NCBI GenBank assembly: GCA_965219925.1
Contig: OZ244795.1
Coordinates: forward strand, 1,612,001-1,676,000
Direction: 5' to 3'
From: Bin87 sp965219925
GTDB taxonomy: Bacteria; Chloroflexota; Dehalococcoidia; Lucifugimonadales; UBA3495
DNA: 64,000 bases
Position 1 is the stretch's first letter; the number at the start of each line of letters is the position of its first letter. The notes under the pieces were generated by a model. The model was not told where the DNA came from and ran no database searches. It saw only the letters and a list, made by a program, of their open reading frames with translations. Shown here piece by piece: positions 36,140 to 43,672 of the stretch. The position numbers and the translations under genes were made by a program.

Positions 36140-36523
36140 ATGCCTCTATACATCATGCTTGCTAATTACACTGGCCGGGGCCGGCGTATGGGCCAGGATA
36201 ATCCGAATTCATTGAGCGAAGCGGCCTCGGCTGTAGAAACTCAATCCAGTAAAGTGCTTAGCCAATACGCCGTATTGGGCCGTTACGACTTTGTAATCAT
36301 CACCGAGTCATATGATAATCAGTCTGCGGTTCGGCTATCTCTTGAACTGGGACTGCGCGCCGGATTGAATATCGAGACTCTACCCGCATTGCCAATCGGT
36401 GTCCTGTCCGACGAAGATCACATCAACTTCCTGCGTGATGCTGCCGTGGCCCTCAACTTGCCTGCCGGGCCCGACGAATCGAGTTCGTCCGACGACTGGC
36501 GCCTGCCCGACGAACCGGAATAA
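36140..36523 (+). CDS. GYD-domain protein
   Basis: Small protein (127 residues) with the GYD/ferredoxin-like dimeric fold: MPLYIMLANYT at the start and LGRYDFVIITESYDN in the middle give the family name motif (here GRYD). Function is not known for the family. ATG 36140 is chosen; a TTG at 36116 would add eight residues outside the fold. The last ~30 residues are acidic. thiD starts 34 bp downstream. Confidence 0.85.
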   Translation: MPLYIMLANYTGRGRRMGQDNPNSLSEAASAVETQSSKVLSQYAVLGRYDFVIITESYDNQSAVRLSLELGLRAGLNIETLPALPIGVLSDEDHINFLRDAAVALNLPAGPDESSSSDDWRLPDEPE

Positions 36524-36557
36524 GCCCACCATCTCCATTGCCGTTACTTCGTCCAAT

Positions 36558-37358
36558 ATGGTTATCAATCGCCCGCCCACCGTTATGACCATCGCCGGAT
36601 CAGATTCCGGAGGCGGCGCAGGTATTCAGGCCGACTTGAAAACCTTTTCGGCTTTAGGCGTTTTCGGCACATCTACCTTGACCGCGATCACCGCGCAAAA
36701 CACCGTCTCTGTGTCCGCAGTCCACGAAGTTCCCACCGATGTCATCACCGCGCAAATCGACGCAGTGCTAACCGATATCGGAGCCGATGCCGTCAAAACG
36801 GGCATGCTTTCATCCACTGCGATCATCGAAGCAGTGGCGGAAGCCGTCCAGCGGCATCACATGCCGAACCTCGTCGTCGACCCGGTTATGGTTGCCAAAA
36901 GTGGTGACCGGTTGCTCAGGCAGGAAGCTATCGGAGCCATGCGTTCCGTCCTGCTCCCTCTGGCAACGGTCGTAACTCCCAATATCCCTGAAGCCGAAGA
37001 ATTAACCGGCATCACTGTCGCTAACGACGCAGATGCTCGCCGGGTGGCCCGGGCCATCGTGGACATGGGCGCCGGCTCAGTCGTGGTCAAGGGCGGGCAT
37101 CGCGATGGACCGCCAACCGATCTCTTTTTCGACGGCAATGAGTTTCACGAGTTCACTACCGAAAGGATCCCGACCGTAAACACCCACGGTACGGGTTGCA
37201 CGTTTGCTTCCGCCATCGCGTCTTACCTGGCTCATGGTGAGCCGGTCACCATTGCCATCAGACGGGCGAAAGAATACGTTACCGAAGCCATTCGCGCGTC
37301 TTATAGTATCGGCAGTGGGCATGGGCCGCTTCACCATTTCTACGCATTTTGGAAATAA
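36558..37358 (+). CDS. thiD: Hydroxymethylpyrimidine/phosphomethylpyrimidine kinase
   Basis: Ribokinase-fold enzyme that phosphorylates HMP and HMP-P for thiamine synthesis. TIAGSDSGGGAGIQADLKTF at the N-terminus, LVVDPVMVAKSGDRLL (~112) and VNTHGTGCTFASAIAS with the catalytic Asp/Gly loop (~210) are canonical. ATG 36558 gives 266 residues, the usual size. It feeds the ThiE at 17.2 kb; no other thiamine genes are seen in the window. Confidence 0.95.
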   Translation: MVINRPPTVMTIAGSDSGGGAGIQADLKTFSALGVFGTSTLTAITAQNTVSVSAVHEVPTDVITAQIDAVLTDIGADAVKTGMLSSTAIIEAVAEAVQRHHMPNLVVDPVMVAKSGDRLLRQEAIGAMRSVLLPLATVVTPNIPEAEELTGITVANDADARRVARAIVDMGAGSVVVKGGHRDGPPTDLFFDGNEFHEFTTERIPTVNTHGTGCTFASAIASYLAHGEPVTIAIRRAKEYVTEAIRASYSIGSGHGPLHHFYAFWK

Positions 37359-37510
37359 TGGCAAAGCCGGCCGGTTGCGGCCGGTATTCGGCGTCGAAAA
37401 TTGGCGACCCGCGCTTCCCTGTTTCGGCAGCCGGTCGCACAATATCGTAATCCCGCGGCTTCGTGCCCAGGACCCGAACAATAGACACCACTGGAAAAGG
37501 GGTACCAGCC

Positions 37511-40500
37511 ATGTTTGAAGTGGTTTCCAGCCGCGTCAGCTTTCCGGATATGGAATCCGAAGTTCTGCGTTATTGGCAGGATCACGACGTATTCCGGCGT
37601 TCGGTGGACGACCGGCCCGATGCGCCCTTGTTCATGATGTATGAAGGGCCACCCACCGCCAACGGAAGCCCGGGGATTCATCACGTGCTGGCGCGCGTCT
37701 TCAAGGATGTCATTTCCAGATATCGCACCATGAAAGGCTGTCGGGTGATCCGCAAGGGTGGGTGGGACACTCACGGCCTGCCGGTGGAACTGGAGATCGA
37801 AAAGGAGCTTGGTCTTACGTCCAAGCGCGATATTGAAGAATACGGGATTGCTGAATTCAATCAACGCTGTCGCGAGAGCGTGTTTCGCTATGTGAAAGAC
37901 TGGGAAGTCATGACCGACCGAATCGGTTACTGGGTTGACATGGATGATCCCTACGTCACGTTGGAAAACGACTACATAGAAACCGGGTGGTGGATCCTGA
38001 AGGAACTTTGGGATCGCGGTTTGCTGTACGAAGACCGGCGCGGCACGCCCCACTGCCCCCGCTGCGTCTCCAGCCTCTCGTCCCACGAAGTCGCGTTGGG
38101 TTACCGCGAAAACACCCCCGACCCTTCGGTTTTCGTCAAATTCAATGCTACCCGGTGGTTGGACGGTAAGCCTCCCGTCGTACCAACCTACTTGCTGGCC
38201 TGGACTACCACGCCTTGGACGCTCCCCGGAAACACCGCCCTCGCCGTTAGCGCCGAGGCCGAATATTCCGTCCTTGAGATTGCCGACGACGCTGCTTCCC
38301 CATACCGCATGGTGGTAGCCACCGACCGTCTGGCTGCGGTTCAGTCGGAATATCAGGTATTGGACACCGTCGATGGCGCCAAGCTGGTGGGGATAACCTA
38401 CCAACCTCTGTACGATGCCGTGGCATACGGTTCGCCTATCAGCAAATTCACCCGCCGCGACAGTGCCTCGGGAAATACTACCGTGGAACTTTTGGATGCC
38501 GAAGGTTACGATCCCCATGTCGTCGCCGCCGATTTCGTGAGCATGGACGACGGCAGCGGGATCGTACACATAGCTCCCGCCTTCGGCGACGAGGACCTGG
38601 GCCTCGGCCGGGAAAATGAGCTTTCCTTTGTCCAACCGGTGGACCTGCAGGGGATCATCACCGGTGGGTATCCCTTCGCCGGCAAATTCGTAAAAGACGC
38701 CGACCCGGACATTTGCGCCGACCTGCACGAGCGCGGTCTCCTCCACCACCAGGAAACCTACCGGCATACCTATCCCTTCTGTTGGCGCTGCGACACCCCA
38801 CTGCTCTACTACGCGAAATCCTCCTGGTATATCCGCACCACCGCTGTAAAGGATCGTTTGGTGGGCGCCAATAGCAGCATCAATTGGTATCCCGAACACA
38901 TCCGGGAGGGAAGGTTCGGCGAGTGGTTACGCAATAACGTCGATTGGGCGATTTCCCGTGAGCGTTATTGGGGAACCCCAATCCCGGTCTGGCGGTGCGA
39001 ATCCTGCGAATCCGTAACTTGCGTGGGCAGCCTTGCCGAATTGGCCGAACTGTCCGGCGCTGCTGTTGATGGTCTGGATTTGCACCGTCCATTCGTAGAC
39101 AACGTCACCTGGGATTGCGGTTCGCCGGGTTGCGACGGCACGATGCGTCGTATCCCGGAGGTGATGGACGCATGGTTTGACTCCGGAATGATGCCGCTGG
39201 CTCAATGGCATTATCCCTTTGAGAACACTGAAATCGACCACGACGGCCGCCTCCCCGCTGACTACATCTGCGAGGCGGTGGATCAGACCCGTGGTTGGTT
39301 CTACAGCCTCCACGCGTTGTCAACGCTGTTGAAGGATGATGTTGCTTACCGGAACGTGATTTGCCTTGGACTCATTCTCGACGGCCGCGGCCGAAAGATG
39401 AGCAAGCGTTTGGGAAACGTCGTAGACCCGATGACCGTTCTTGATACCCACGGCGCCGACGCGTTACGGTGGTATCTGTTCACCGCGTCCCATCCCGGCG
39501 AAGCCCGACGTTTCTCTGACAAACTGGTTAATGAAACGCTCCGCCGCGTGCTCCTTACTTTGTGGAATGTGTACTCCTTCTTCACTAACTATGCGAACAT
39601 CGACGAATTTGAACCCGATCAGATCCCGGCTGGCTGGCGTCCCGAAGCCGAGTTGGACCGTTGGATACTCGCTGAGTTGAACACCCTGGTGCAACAGGTG
39701 GACGACAACCTGGATCACTACAATCCCACCGATGCCGGTCGTCGCATCCAGGAATTTATCGATATCCTGTCCAACTGGTACGTGCGTCGGTCGCGGCGCC
39801 GTTTCTGGAAGAGCGAAAACGACACCGACAAACTCGGTGCATACGCCACGTTGTATAGCTGCCTTACTACGGTTGCCAAGCTGATGGCCCCGTTGGCGCC
39901 CTTCGTGGCCGAGCAGATGTATCGCAACCTGGAACAGCGTTACAATCCGGGCGCCTCGGATAGCGTGCATCTGGCTGCGTTCCCATCGGCGGATGTTGAA
40001 CTGATTGACCGACCGTTGATGGACGCCACCCGGTTGGCGATGCGAGTGGCCAGCATGGGTCGGGCTGCCCGCAGCAAAGCCAGGCTCAAGGTGCGCCAAC
40101 CGCTGGCCTCCGTGGTGGTGCGCACCCGCACGCCCGACGAGTCGCAGTATCTGGACTGGGTAAGCGGGCAAATCCTCGAGGAACTTAACATAAAGGAACT
40201 CTATACCGTGGGAGCAGAACCCGATCTTTACGACCAGGCATTGTCGGCCGCTGGCGACAACGCGGAGGCTATCGTTTCGGTTGAAGGATTTTCGGCGTCC
40301 CTGGAATCCGGCTACATGGTGGCGATCGACACGCGCATCACCCCCGAATTGGCCGATGAGGGATTGGCGCGAGAACTGGCTCACCGTATTCAAAATCTGC
40401 GCAAAAATGCCCGCTACGAGATCACCGATCGCATCATCACTTATTATCAGGGGCCCTCTGATATCCTTCGCGTCATGGATGGTCATCAGGCGTACATCAT

Positions 40501-40618
40501 GCAGGAAACGCTGAGCGAAGCCCTGTTGGCTCAGGAACCCGACTCGGACGCCATCTCAGAATCTCAAAGCATTGAAGGCATGGAAGTAGTGCTCGGCGTA
40601 CGACGCGTAACACCCTGA
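37511..40618 (+). CDS. ileS: Isoleucyl-tRNA synthetase, type-2-like (long form)
   Basis: Class I synthetase of 1035 residues. HIGH-type motif PGIHH near residue 55, GWDTHGLPVELEIEKELG, the CP1 editing domain with TTPWTLPGNTALAV, and the KMSK loop GRKMSKRLGNVVDP near 630 are present. The length and the GWDTHGLPVE/EKELG pattern resemble the type 2 (eukaryote-like) form, which is usually resistant to mupirocin. The C-terminal zinc finger of the type 1 enzyme is lacking; the end is the type 2 anticodon-binding region. ATG 37511 has a GGGG-containing site upstream. No T-box leader was found in the 150 bp before it. Confidence 0.94.
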   Translation: MFEVVSSRVSFPDMESEVLRYWQDHDVFRRSVDDRPDAPLFMMYEGPPTANGSPGIHHVLARVFKDVISRYRTMKGCRVIRKGGWDTHGLPVELEIEKELGLTSKRDIEEYGIAEFNQRCRESVFRYVKDWEVMTDRIGYWVDMDDPYVTLENDYIETGWWILKELWDRGLLYEDRRGTPHCPRCVSSLSSHEVALGYRENTPDPSVFVKFNATRWLDGKPPVVPTYLLAWTTTPWTLPGNTALAVSAEAEYSVLEIADDAASPYRMVVATDRLAAVQSEYQVLDTVDGAKLVGITYQPLYDAVAYGSPISKFTRRDSASGNTTVELLDAEGYDPHVVAADFVSMDDGSGIVHIAPAFGDEDLGLGRENELSFVQPVDLQGIITGGYPFAGKFVKDADPDICADLHERGLLHHQETYRHTYPFCWRCDTPLLYYAKSSWYIRTTAVKDRLVGANSSINWYPEHIREGRFGEWLRNNVDWAISRERYWGTPIPVWRCESCESVTCVGSLAELAELSGAAVDGLDLHRPFVDNVTWDCGSPGCDGTMRRIPEVMDAWFDSGMMPLAQWHYPFENTEIDHDGRLPADYICEAVDQTRGWFYSLHALSTLLKDDVAYRNVICLGLILDGRGRKMSKRLGNVVDPMTVLDTHGADALRWYLFTASHPGEARRFSDKLVNETLRRVLLTLWNVYSFFTNYANIDEFEPDQIPAGWRPEAELDRWILAELNTLVQQVDDNLDHYNPTDAGRRIQEFIDILSNWYVRRSRRRFWKSENDTDKLGAYATLYSCLTTVAKLMAPLAPFVAEQMYRNLEQRYNPGASDSVHLAAFPSADVELIDRPLMDATRLAMRVASMGRAARSKARLKVRQPLASVVVRTRTPDESQYLDWVSGQILEELNIKELYTVGAEPDLYDQALSAAGDNAEAIVSVEGFSASLESGYMVAIDTRITPELADEGLARELAHRIQNLRKNARYEITDRIITYYQGPSDILRVMDGHQAYIMQETLSEALLAQEPDSDAISESQSIEGMEVVLGVRRVTP

Positions 40619-40653
40619 TCCACCATATTCCGTATTTGATCTGGCCGAAACAA

Positions 40654-40685
40654 CCGATGCCTGAATTACCCGATGCCTGAATTAC
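40654..40685 (+). repeat. 16-bp tandem duplication covering the mutM start
   Basis: CCGATGCCTGAATTAC occurs twice head to tail at 40654-40669 and 40670-40685, and both copies contain an ATG. The first ATG (40657) opens a seven-codon frame that ends at TGA 40678-40680, just inside mutM; the second (40673) is the true start. Confidence 0.85.
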
Positions 40686-41485
40686 CCGAGGTGGAAAACG
40701 CGCGCCAGTATCTGTTGAGGGCGGGGCTGGTGGGCAGCGTTTTGGGGGCGCCGGACATAACCTGGCCGAAAACTGTCCGCCGTCCCTCGGTCGGAGAATT
40801 TATCGAAGGCATCGTGGGCCGCCGGGTCGAAGAGATACAGCGGCGCGGAAAATACCTGATCTCAGCGTTGGATGACGGCAACAACCTTATTCTGCACCTG
40901 GGAATGACCGGCAGCCTGCGTATCGCCAACGCCGCCCAGTCGCAGCGCCCCATGGTTCGCCATACGTTTCCGCTGGATGGTGGGCGACGGTTGGAATTCA
41001 GTGACCCTCGAAAATTCGGCCACCTGTGGTTGCTTGCCGATCCCGCCGATGCAATGCCCGCGATGGGGCCGGAACCCCTCGAACCGTCGTTCACCGCCGA
41101 CGCTTTGGCCCGCATATTGAACGGCCGCCGGGCGCCGATCAAGGCATTGTTGCTGGAACAATCGGTCGTGGCCGGGCTCGGCAATTTGTACGCTGACGAA
41201 GCATTGTTCCTGTCGGGCATTCATCCTGAACGCATCGGGCAGAACCTCACGGAAGATCAGATCCGCGGTCTCCACGCATCCATCGTATCAGCGCTATCAC
41301 ATTCGGTTGGCGAATATGCCCGGGCCCGCGACGCTCACTGGCCCGATCCGCCGGTGGCTCTGTCGCCCTGGAGCGTCCCCCGCAGCAAAGGTGACCTGTG
41401 CCCTCGCTGCGGGATCGAGGTCCAGCAGTTGCGTGTGCGCGGCAGAAGCAGTTGGTTCTGCCGCAATTGTCAACAACCCCCGTAA
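40673..41485 (+). CDS. mutM: Formamidopyrimidine-DNA glycosylase
   Basis: Removes oxidised purines such as 8-oxoguanine and nicks the strand. The N-terminus MPELPEVENARQYL provides Pro2 and Glu3 of the active site. HLGMTGSL, DPRKFGHLWLL and GLGNLYADEALFLSGIHPE follow, and the zinc finger CPRCGIE..RSSWFCRNCQ closes the protein. 270 residues is the family size. It lies 54 bp after ileS. The start region is duplicated (see the repeat). Confidence 0.96.
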   Translation: MPELPEVENARQYLLRAGLVGSVLGAPDITWPKTVRRPSVGEFIEGIVGRRVEEIQRRGKYLISALDDGNNLILHLGMTGSLRIANAAQSQRPMVRHTFPLDGGRRLEFSDPRKFGHLWLLADPADAMPAMGPEPLEPSFTADALARILNGRRAPIKALLLEQSVVAGLGNLYADEALFLSGIHPERIGQNLTEDQIRGLHASIVSALSHSVGEYARARDAHWPDPPVALSPWSVPRSKGDLCPRCGIEVQQLRVRGRSSWFCRNCQQPP

Positions 41486-41893
41486 CCATTCCGGTAGAAT
41501 CGGCTGCCGCCGGCGGGTTCCCCGTGCCCAGTCTCAATTGTCCAACCCAATCGATCCTCCGCATCCTGAGCCCCAACCCCGCTCATCCTGAGCCTGTCGA
41601 AGGATCATCCTGAACCGGCCGAAACCCCGCAGTTACCCCACGAACCGGACGGCTCTTGGCATTCGGAAGACTGTGTTAAATACGAGGAAATTTCGCTACT
41701 CGGAAATGGACCAAGCAGTGGCTGAAAGTGATCAGCGTTGTGACGGATTTCGTTCTGGCATCTCGTCTGCTTCAGGAGAAACTACAAAGCTATGCCGTCA
41801 CTCAGGTGCCGGTTTGGTTTCGACCTACCGGCAGGATTAGTGGACTAGACCCCTAGGGTTCACAGACTGTTGCCTTACACGTTAGCTGTGGCT
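41486..41893. other. Non-coding region with a common repeat and the island's left end
   Basis: No gene is seen. CTGAGCCTGTCGAAGG lies at 41588-41606. The left inverted repeat of the island begins at 41683. A hairpin, TGCCGGT at 41807-41813 with ACCGGCA at 41827-41833, has no clear role. Confidence 0.55.
41683..41752 (+). repeat. Island inverted repeat, left
   Basis: The first 21 bp (41683-41703, starting CGAGGAAATTTC and ending CTACTCGG) are an exact reverse complement of 49105-49125. The similarity goes on, without gaps but with mismatches, to about 41752: GGCTGAAAGTG at 41720-41730 pairs with the sequence at 49078-49088 and TGACGGATTTCGT at 41741-41753 with 49055-49067. This and its mate bound the accessory block. 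Confidence 0.75.
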
Positions 41894-42154
41894 TCAGGTC
41901 TGCCATGGCATGGCTTTCGGCCAGTATTCTGGCTCCGGTCCATCGTCGTCAATGTACGCGACTATTTGACGAAACCATGCCCTCACGGGCGACGGAATCT
42001 TGTTCCACTCTCCCAGCCGCGGGTAGTGGAGGGCTTCTGCCCATATCTGATCACGCTCGTACGGCGGCAGCTTGGAGGTCCCCTTAATGAAGACTTTAGC
42101 GGCGTGGACGACTTCCTGACCCATCAAACACCCGCGGTTCATTGGGGGCATCAT
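41894..42154 (-). CDS. Small hypothetical protein at the island's left end
   Basis: An 86-residue frame overlapping the end of the upstream gene by 59 nt. The sequence is not biased: KLPPYERDQIWAEALHYPRL, IPSPVRAWFRQIVAYIDDD. It has the amphipathic look of a real small protein. No ribosome binding site is clear; ATG 42124 (MGQEVVHAAK) is an alternative start. No family is recognised. Confidence 0.45.
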   Translation of the reverse strand: MMPPMNRGCLMGQEVVHAAKVFIKGTSKLPPYERDQIWAEALHYPRLGEWNKIPSPVRAWFRQIVAYIDDDGPEPEYWPKAMPWQT

Positions 42155-43163
42155 CGTGAGAGTTCAGAGATGCTTCACCCGTGTTGGATCGCTCCGTGGC
42201 ACCGTGTTCGTCGGAAAGTGCCACTTGTGTAGCGTAGGGACCTTTGCTGTTTCTGTTGAGTATGAACGTCACAGGAGTTCCTGGTTCAAGACGTTCGGCC
42301 GTTTCCCTTCTGACGCCGGAACCGTGAACGAATACGTCGCCTTCACGCTCCATCGAGATGAACCCGTAGAATTTGCCGTGGTCAAACCACAGAACCGTAC
42401 CACTGGAGCGGTAGTTTAACCGGTTGGAACGGATGCACTCCCTGATGATTTGCTCTGCTATGTGTGGTGCTACTTCAAAGAACTCTCTGTCCTGCCTGAT
42501 TCGGTACTCGCCCAGTGCCTGATGGATTTTCCTTTCGGCCTCAACGGGATCACTCACTCTGATTACGTAGCGAGCTCCAAACGGGGTAAGCACACCTGTC
42601 GCCCCGTTTATCTCCTTCGCACGCTGTGACACTGGTCGATCAGTTCTGCCTATCTTCAGGACGTTCGGCTGTTCTCGGGTCGAAAGAACGTAGATCCATC
42701 CACCATCCCTGTTTTGGCTAGGACTCTCCTTGGCCGATTCGTAGTTTTCAAGGTACTTGAGAATGGAGTTTTCGTGCAGTCCTTGCTTGGCTTGCTCTGC
42801 AGAATCAATGTCATCAGCAATTAGCGCCCGACGCAACTTCAAAAGGTCGTTGGCGATCAGCCGAGCATGCCTTGCCGGTGGGTTGCCCAATTCTTCGCCG
42901 ACCATGGCATAGTCCCATTGGTCTTTCCGAATGTACCTGTTGAACATCCCCTTCAACTCGCTGAGAGATTCCAAGACCGATTGGCTTTCCACTTCCTGGC
43001 CATTCATGAGTTTGGAAACGTCGGACACAGCCGCGTCGTAGCGCTCGCGCATTCGCGATGATATGGGTGCCATGCCGAATCCCCACTTGGCCACTGACCT
43101 CTTTTCTTTCACGATGTTCACCGCCTCATCTAAGTATGATGAACCAATAATGCTATCGTTCAC
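42096..43163 (-). CDS. GIY-YIG-like (T5orf172/MUG113-type) protein fused to a cold-shock domain
   Basis: 355 residues in three parts. The first ~150 are helical and unknown (RERYDAAVSDVSKLM, ALIADDIDSAEQAKQGL). Residues ~152-245 look like the T5orf172/MUG113 GIY-YIG family: GGWIYVLSTREQ..VLKIGRTD, an Arg-rich helix, DPVEAERKIHQAL and REFFEV. Residues ~254-315 are a cold-shock domain: SGTVLWFDHGKFYGFI and DVFVHGSGVRRE, matching the RNP motifs that bind single-stranded nucleic acid. So it should bind, and perhaps cut, nucleic acid. GTG 43163 overlaps the stop of the zinc-ribbon gene by 4 nt, which fixes the start. Confidence 0.75.
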   Translation of the reverse strand: MNDSIIGSSYLDEAVNIVKEKRSVAKWGFGMAPISSRMRERYDAAVSDVSKLMNGQEVESQSVLESLSELKGMFNRYIRKDQWDYAMVGEELGNPPARHARLIANDLLKLRRALIADDIDSAEQAKQGLHENSILKYLENYESAKESPSQNRDGGWIYVLSTREQPNVLKIGRTDRPVSQRAKEINGATGVLTPFGARYVIRVSDPVEAERKIHQALGEYRIRQDREFFEVAPHIAEQIIRECIRSNRLNYRSSGTVLWFDHGKFYGFISMEREGDVFVHGSGVRRETAERLEPGTPVTFILNRNSKGPYATQVALSDEHGATERSNTGEASLNSHDDAPNEPRVFDGSGSRPRR

Positions 43164-43351
43164 GCCACCGCCTGCTGGGATTCGTCCTTGAGCCATGCTG
43201 GGTTGCCGCGGGACGGCGTCATGCGTGGCTTGTTCCAGTAGGGGCTTTTGCACTTGGGGCAGTTCTTCGGCTCTGGCGTGCCCTGCTGCTTCGGTGCCCA
43301 GCGGTGCAGGCACCGCTCGCACAGGAAGCCGTCAATCTTGATATAGGCCAT
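43160..43351 (-). CDS. Small zinc-ribbon protein
   Basis: A 63-residue protein with CERCLHRW near residue 11 and CPKCKSPYWNKPR near residue 34, two CxxC knuckles that form a zinc ribbon; this compact type is common beside genes for mobile or defence functions. It starts at ATG 43351 and its stop overlaps the start of the GIY-YIG/cold-shock gene, so the two are translated together. It may be a nucleic-acid-binding adaptor for its partner. Confidence 0.75.
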   Translation of the reverse strand: MAYIKIDGFLCERCLHRWAPKQQGTPEPKNCPKCKSPYWNKPRMTPSRGNPAWLKDESQQAVA

Positions 43352-43384
43352 GATACGTAACCTCGTCAGGCGCGCTTTGGCACT

Positions 43385-43413
43385 ATGTTATCAAACAGTA
43401 CATCATTTTCCAA
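43385..43413 (-). promoter_or_regulatory. Promoter of the zinc-ribbon/GIY-YIG operon
   Basis: On the minus strand TTGGAA (43413-43408), a 17-bp spacer, TAACAT (43390-43385), 34 bp upstream of the ATG at 43351. Confidence 0.55.
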
Positions 43414-43428
43414 CCATGGATTGACGCC

Positions 43429-43450
43429 TACTGACAACCGGTTGTCAGTA
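43429..43450. promoter_or_regulatory. Perfect 22-bp palindrome
   Basis: TACTGACAACC followed at once by its reverse complement GGTTGTCAGTA. It sits 16 bp upstream of the -35 box of the zinc-ribbon operon. It could be an operator for a dimeric regulator, or a target or end sequence of the IS. Confidence 0.55.
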
Positions 43451-43505
43451 AGCGATCACGCGTTGTAGGAAATCGAACGTTTGGTTCAAAAATGACATAA
43501 ATTCC

Positions 43506-43534
43506 TTGCACTGACTGTACCATTTTAGTACAAT
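43506..43534 (+). promoter_or_regulatory. Transposase promoter
   Basis: TTGCAC (43506-43511), a 17-bp spacer, TACAAT (43529-43534). Transcription would begin near 43541 and run through the hairpin at 43601-43635 before the GTG. Confidence 0.65.
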
Positions 43535-43600
43535 CTCAGCAGGGAAAAACCTGCCGCCCGGGCGACCGTTTGACACGGATTTCACGCCCTTTAACGGCGG

Positions 43601-43635
43601 CGAGGCCGAAAGAGTTGGAGCTGCATTCGGCCTCG
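43601..43635 (+). other. Hairpin in the transposase leader
   Basis: CGAGGCCGAA (43601-43610) and TTCGGCCTCG (43626-43635) form a perfect 10-bp stem in the 5' leader, ending 24 nt before the AAGGAG site. Such a structure can protect against readthrough transcription or limit transposase translation. Confidence 0.55.
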
Positions 43636-43672
43636 GTAACCACCTAGTCACTCGGCTTAAGGAGATCCCCAG

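Larger units (their letters stand above)
43352..43672. other. Divergent control region between the zinc-ribbon gene and the transposase
   Basis: It contains a promoter on the minus strand (43385-43413), a perfect 22-bp palindrome (43429-43450), a promoter on the plus strand (43506-43534) and a hairpin (43601-43635). The left end of the IS lies somewhere here, but its terminal repeats were not found. Confidence 0.6.

Noticed and set aside
37359..37510. T-box or other leader before ileS
   Set aside because: No specifier loop, antiterminator box or terminator pair was found.
41790..41840. A structured stretch that might be a tRNA- or tmRNA-like gene
   Set aside because: Only one 7-bp stem; no T-loop, acceptor stem or CCA pattern.
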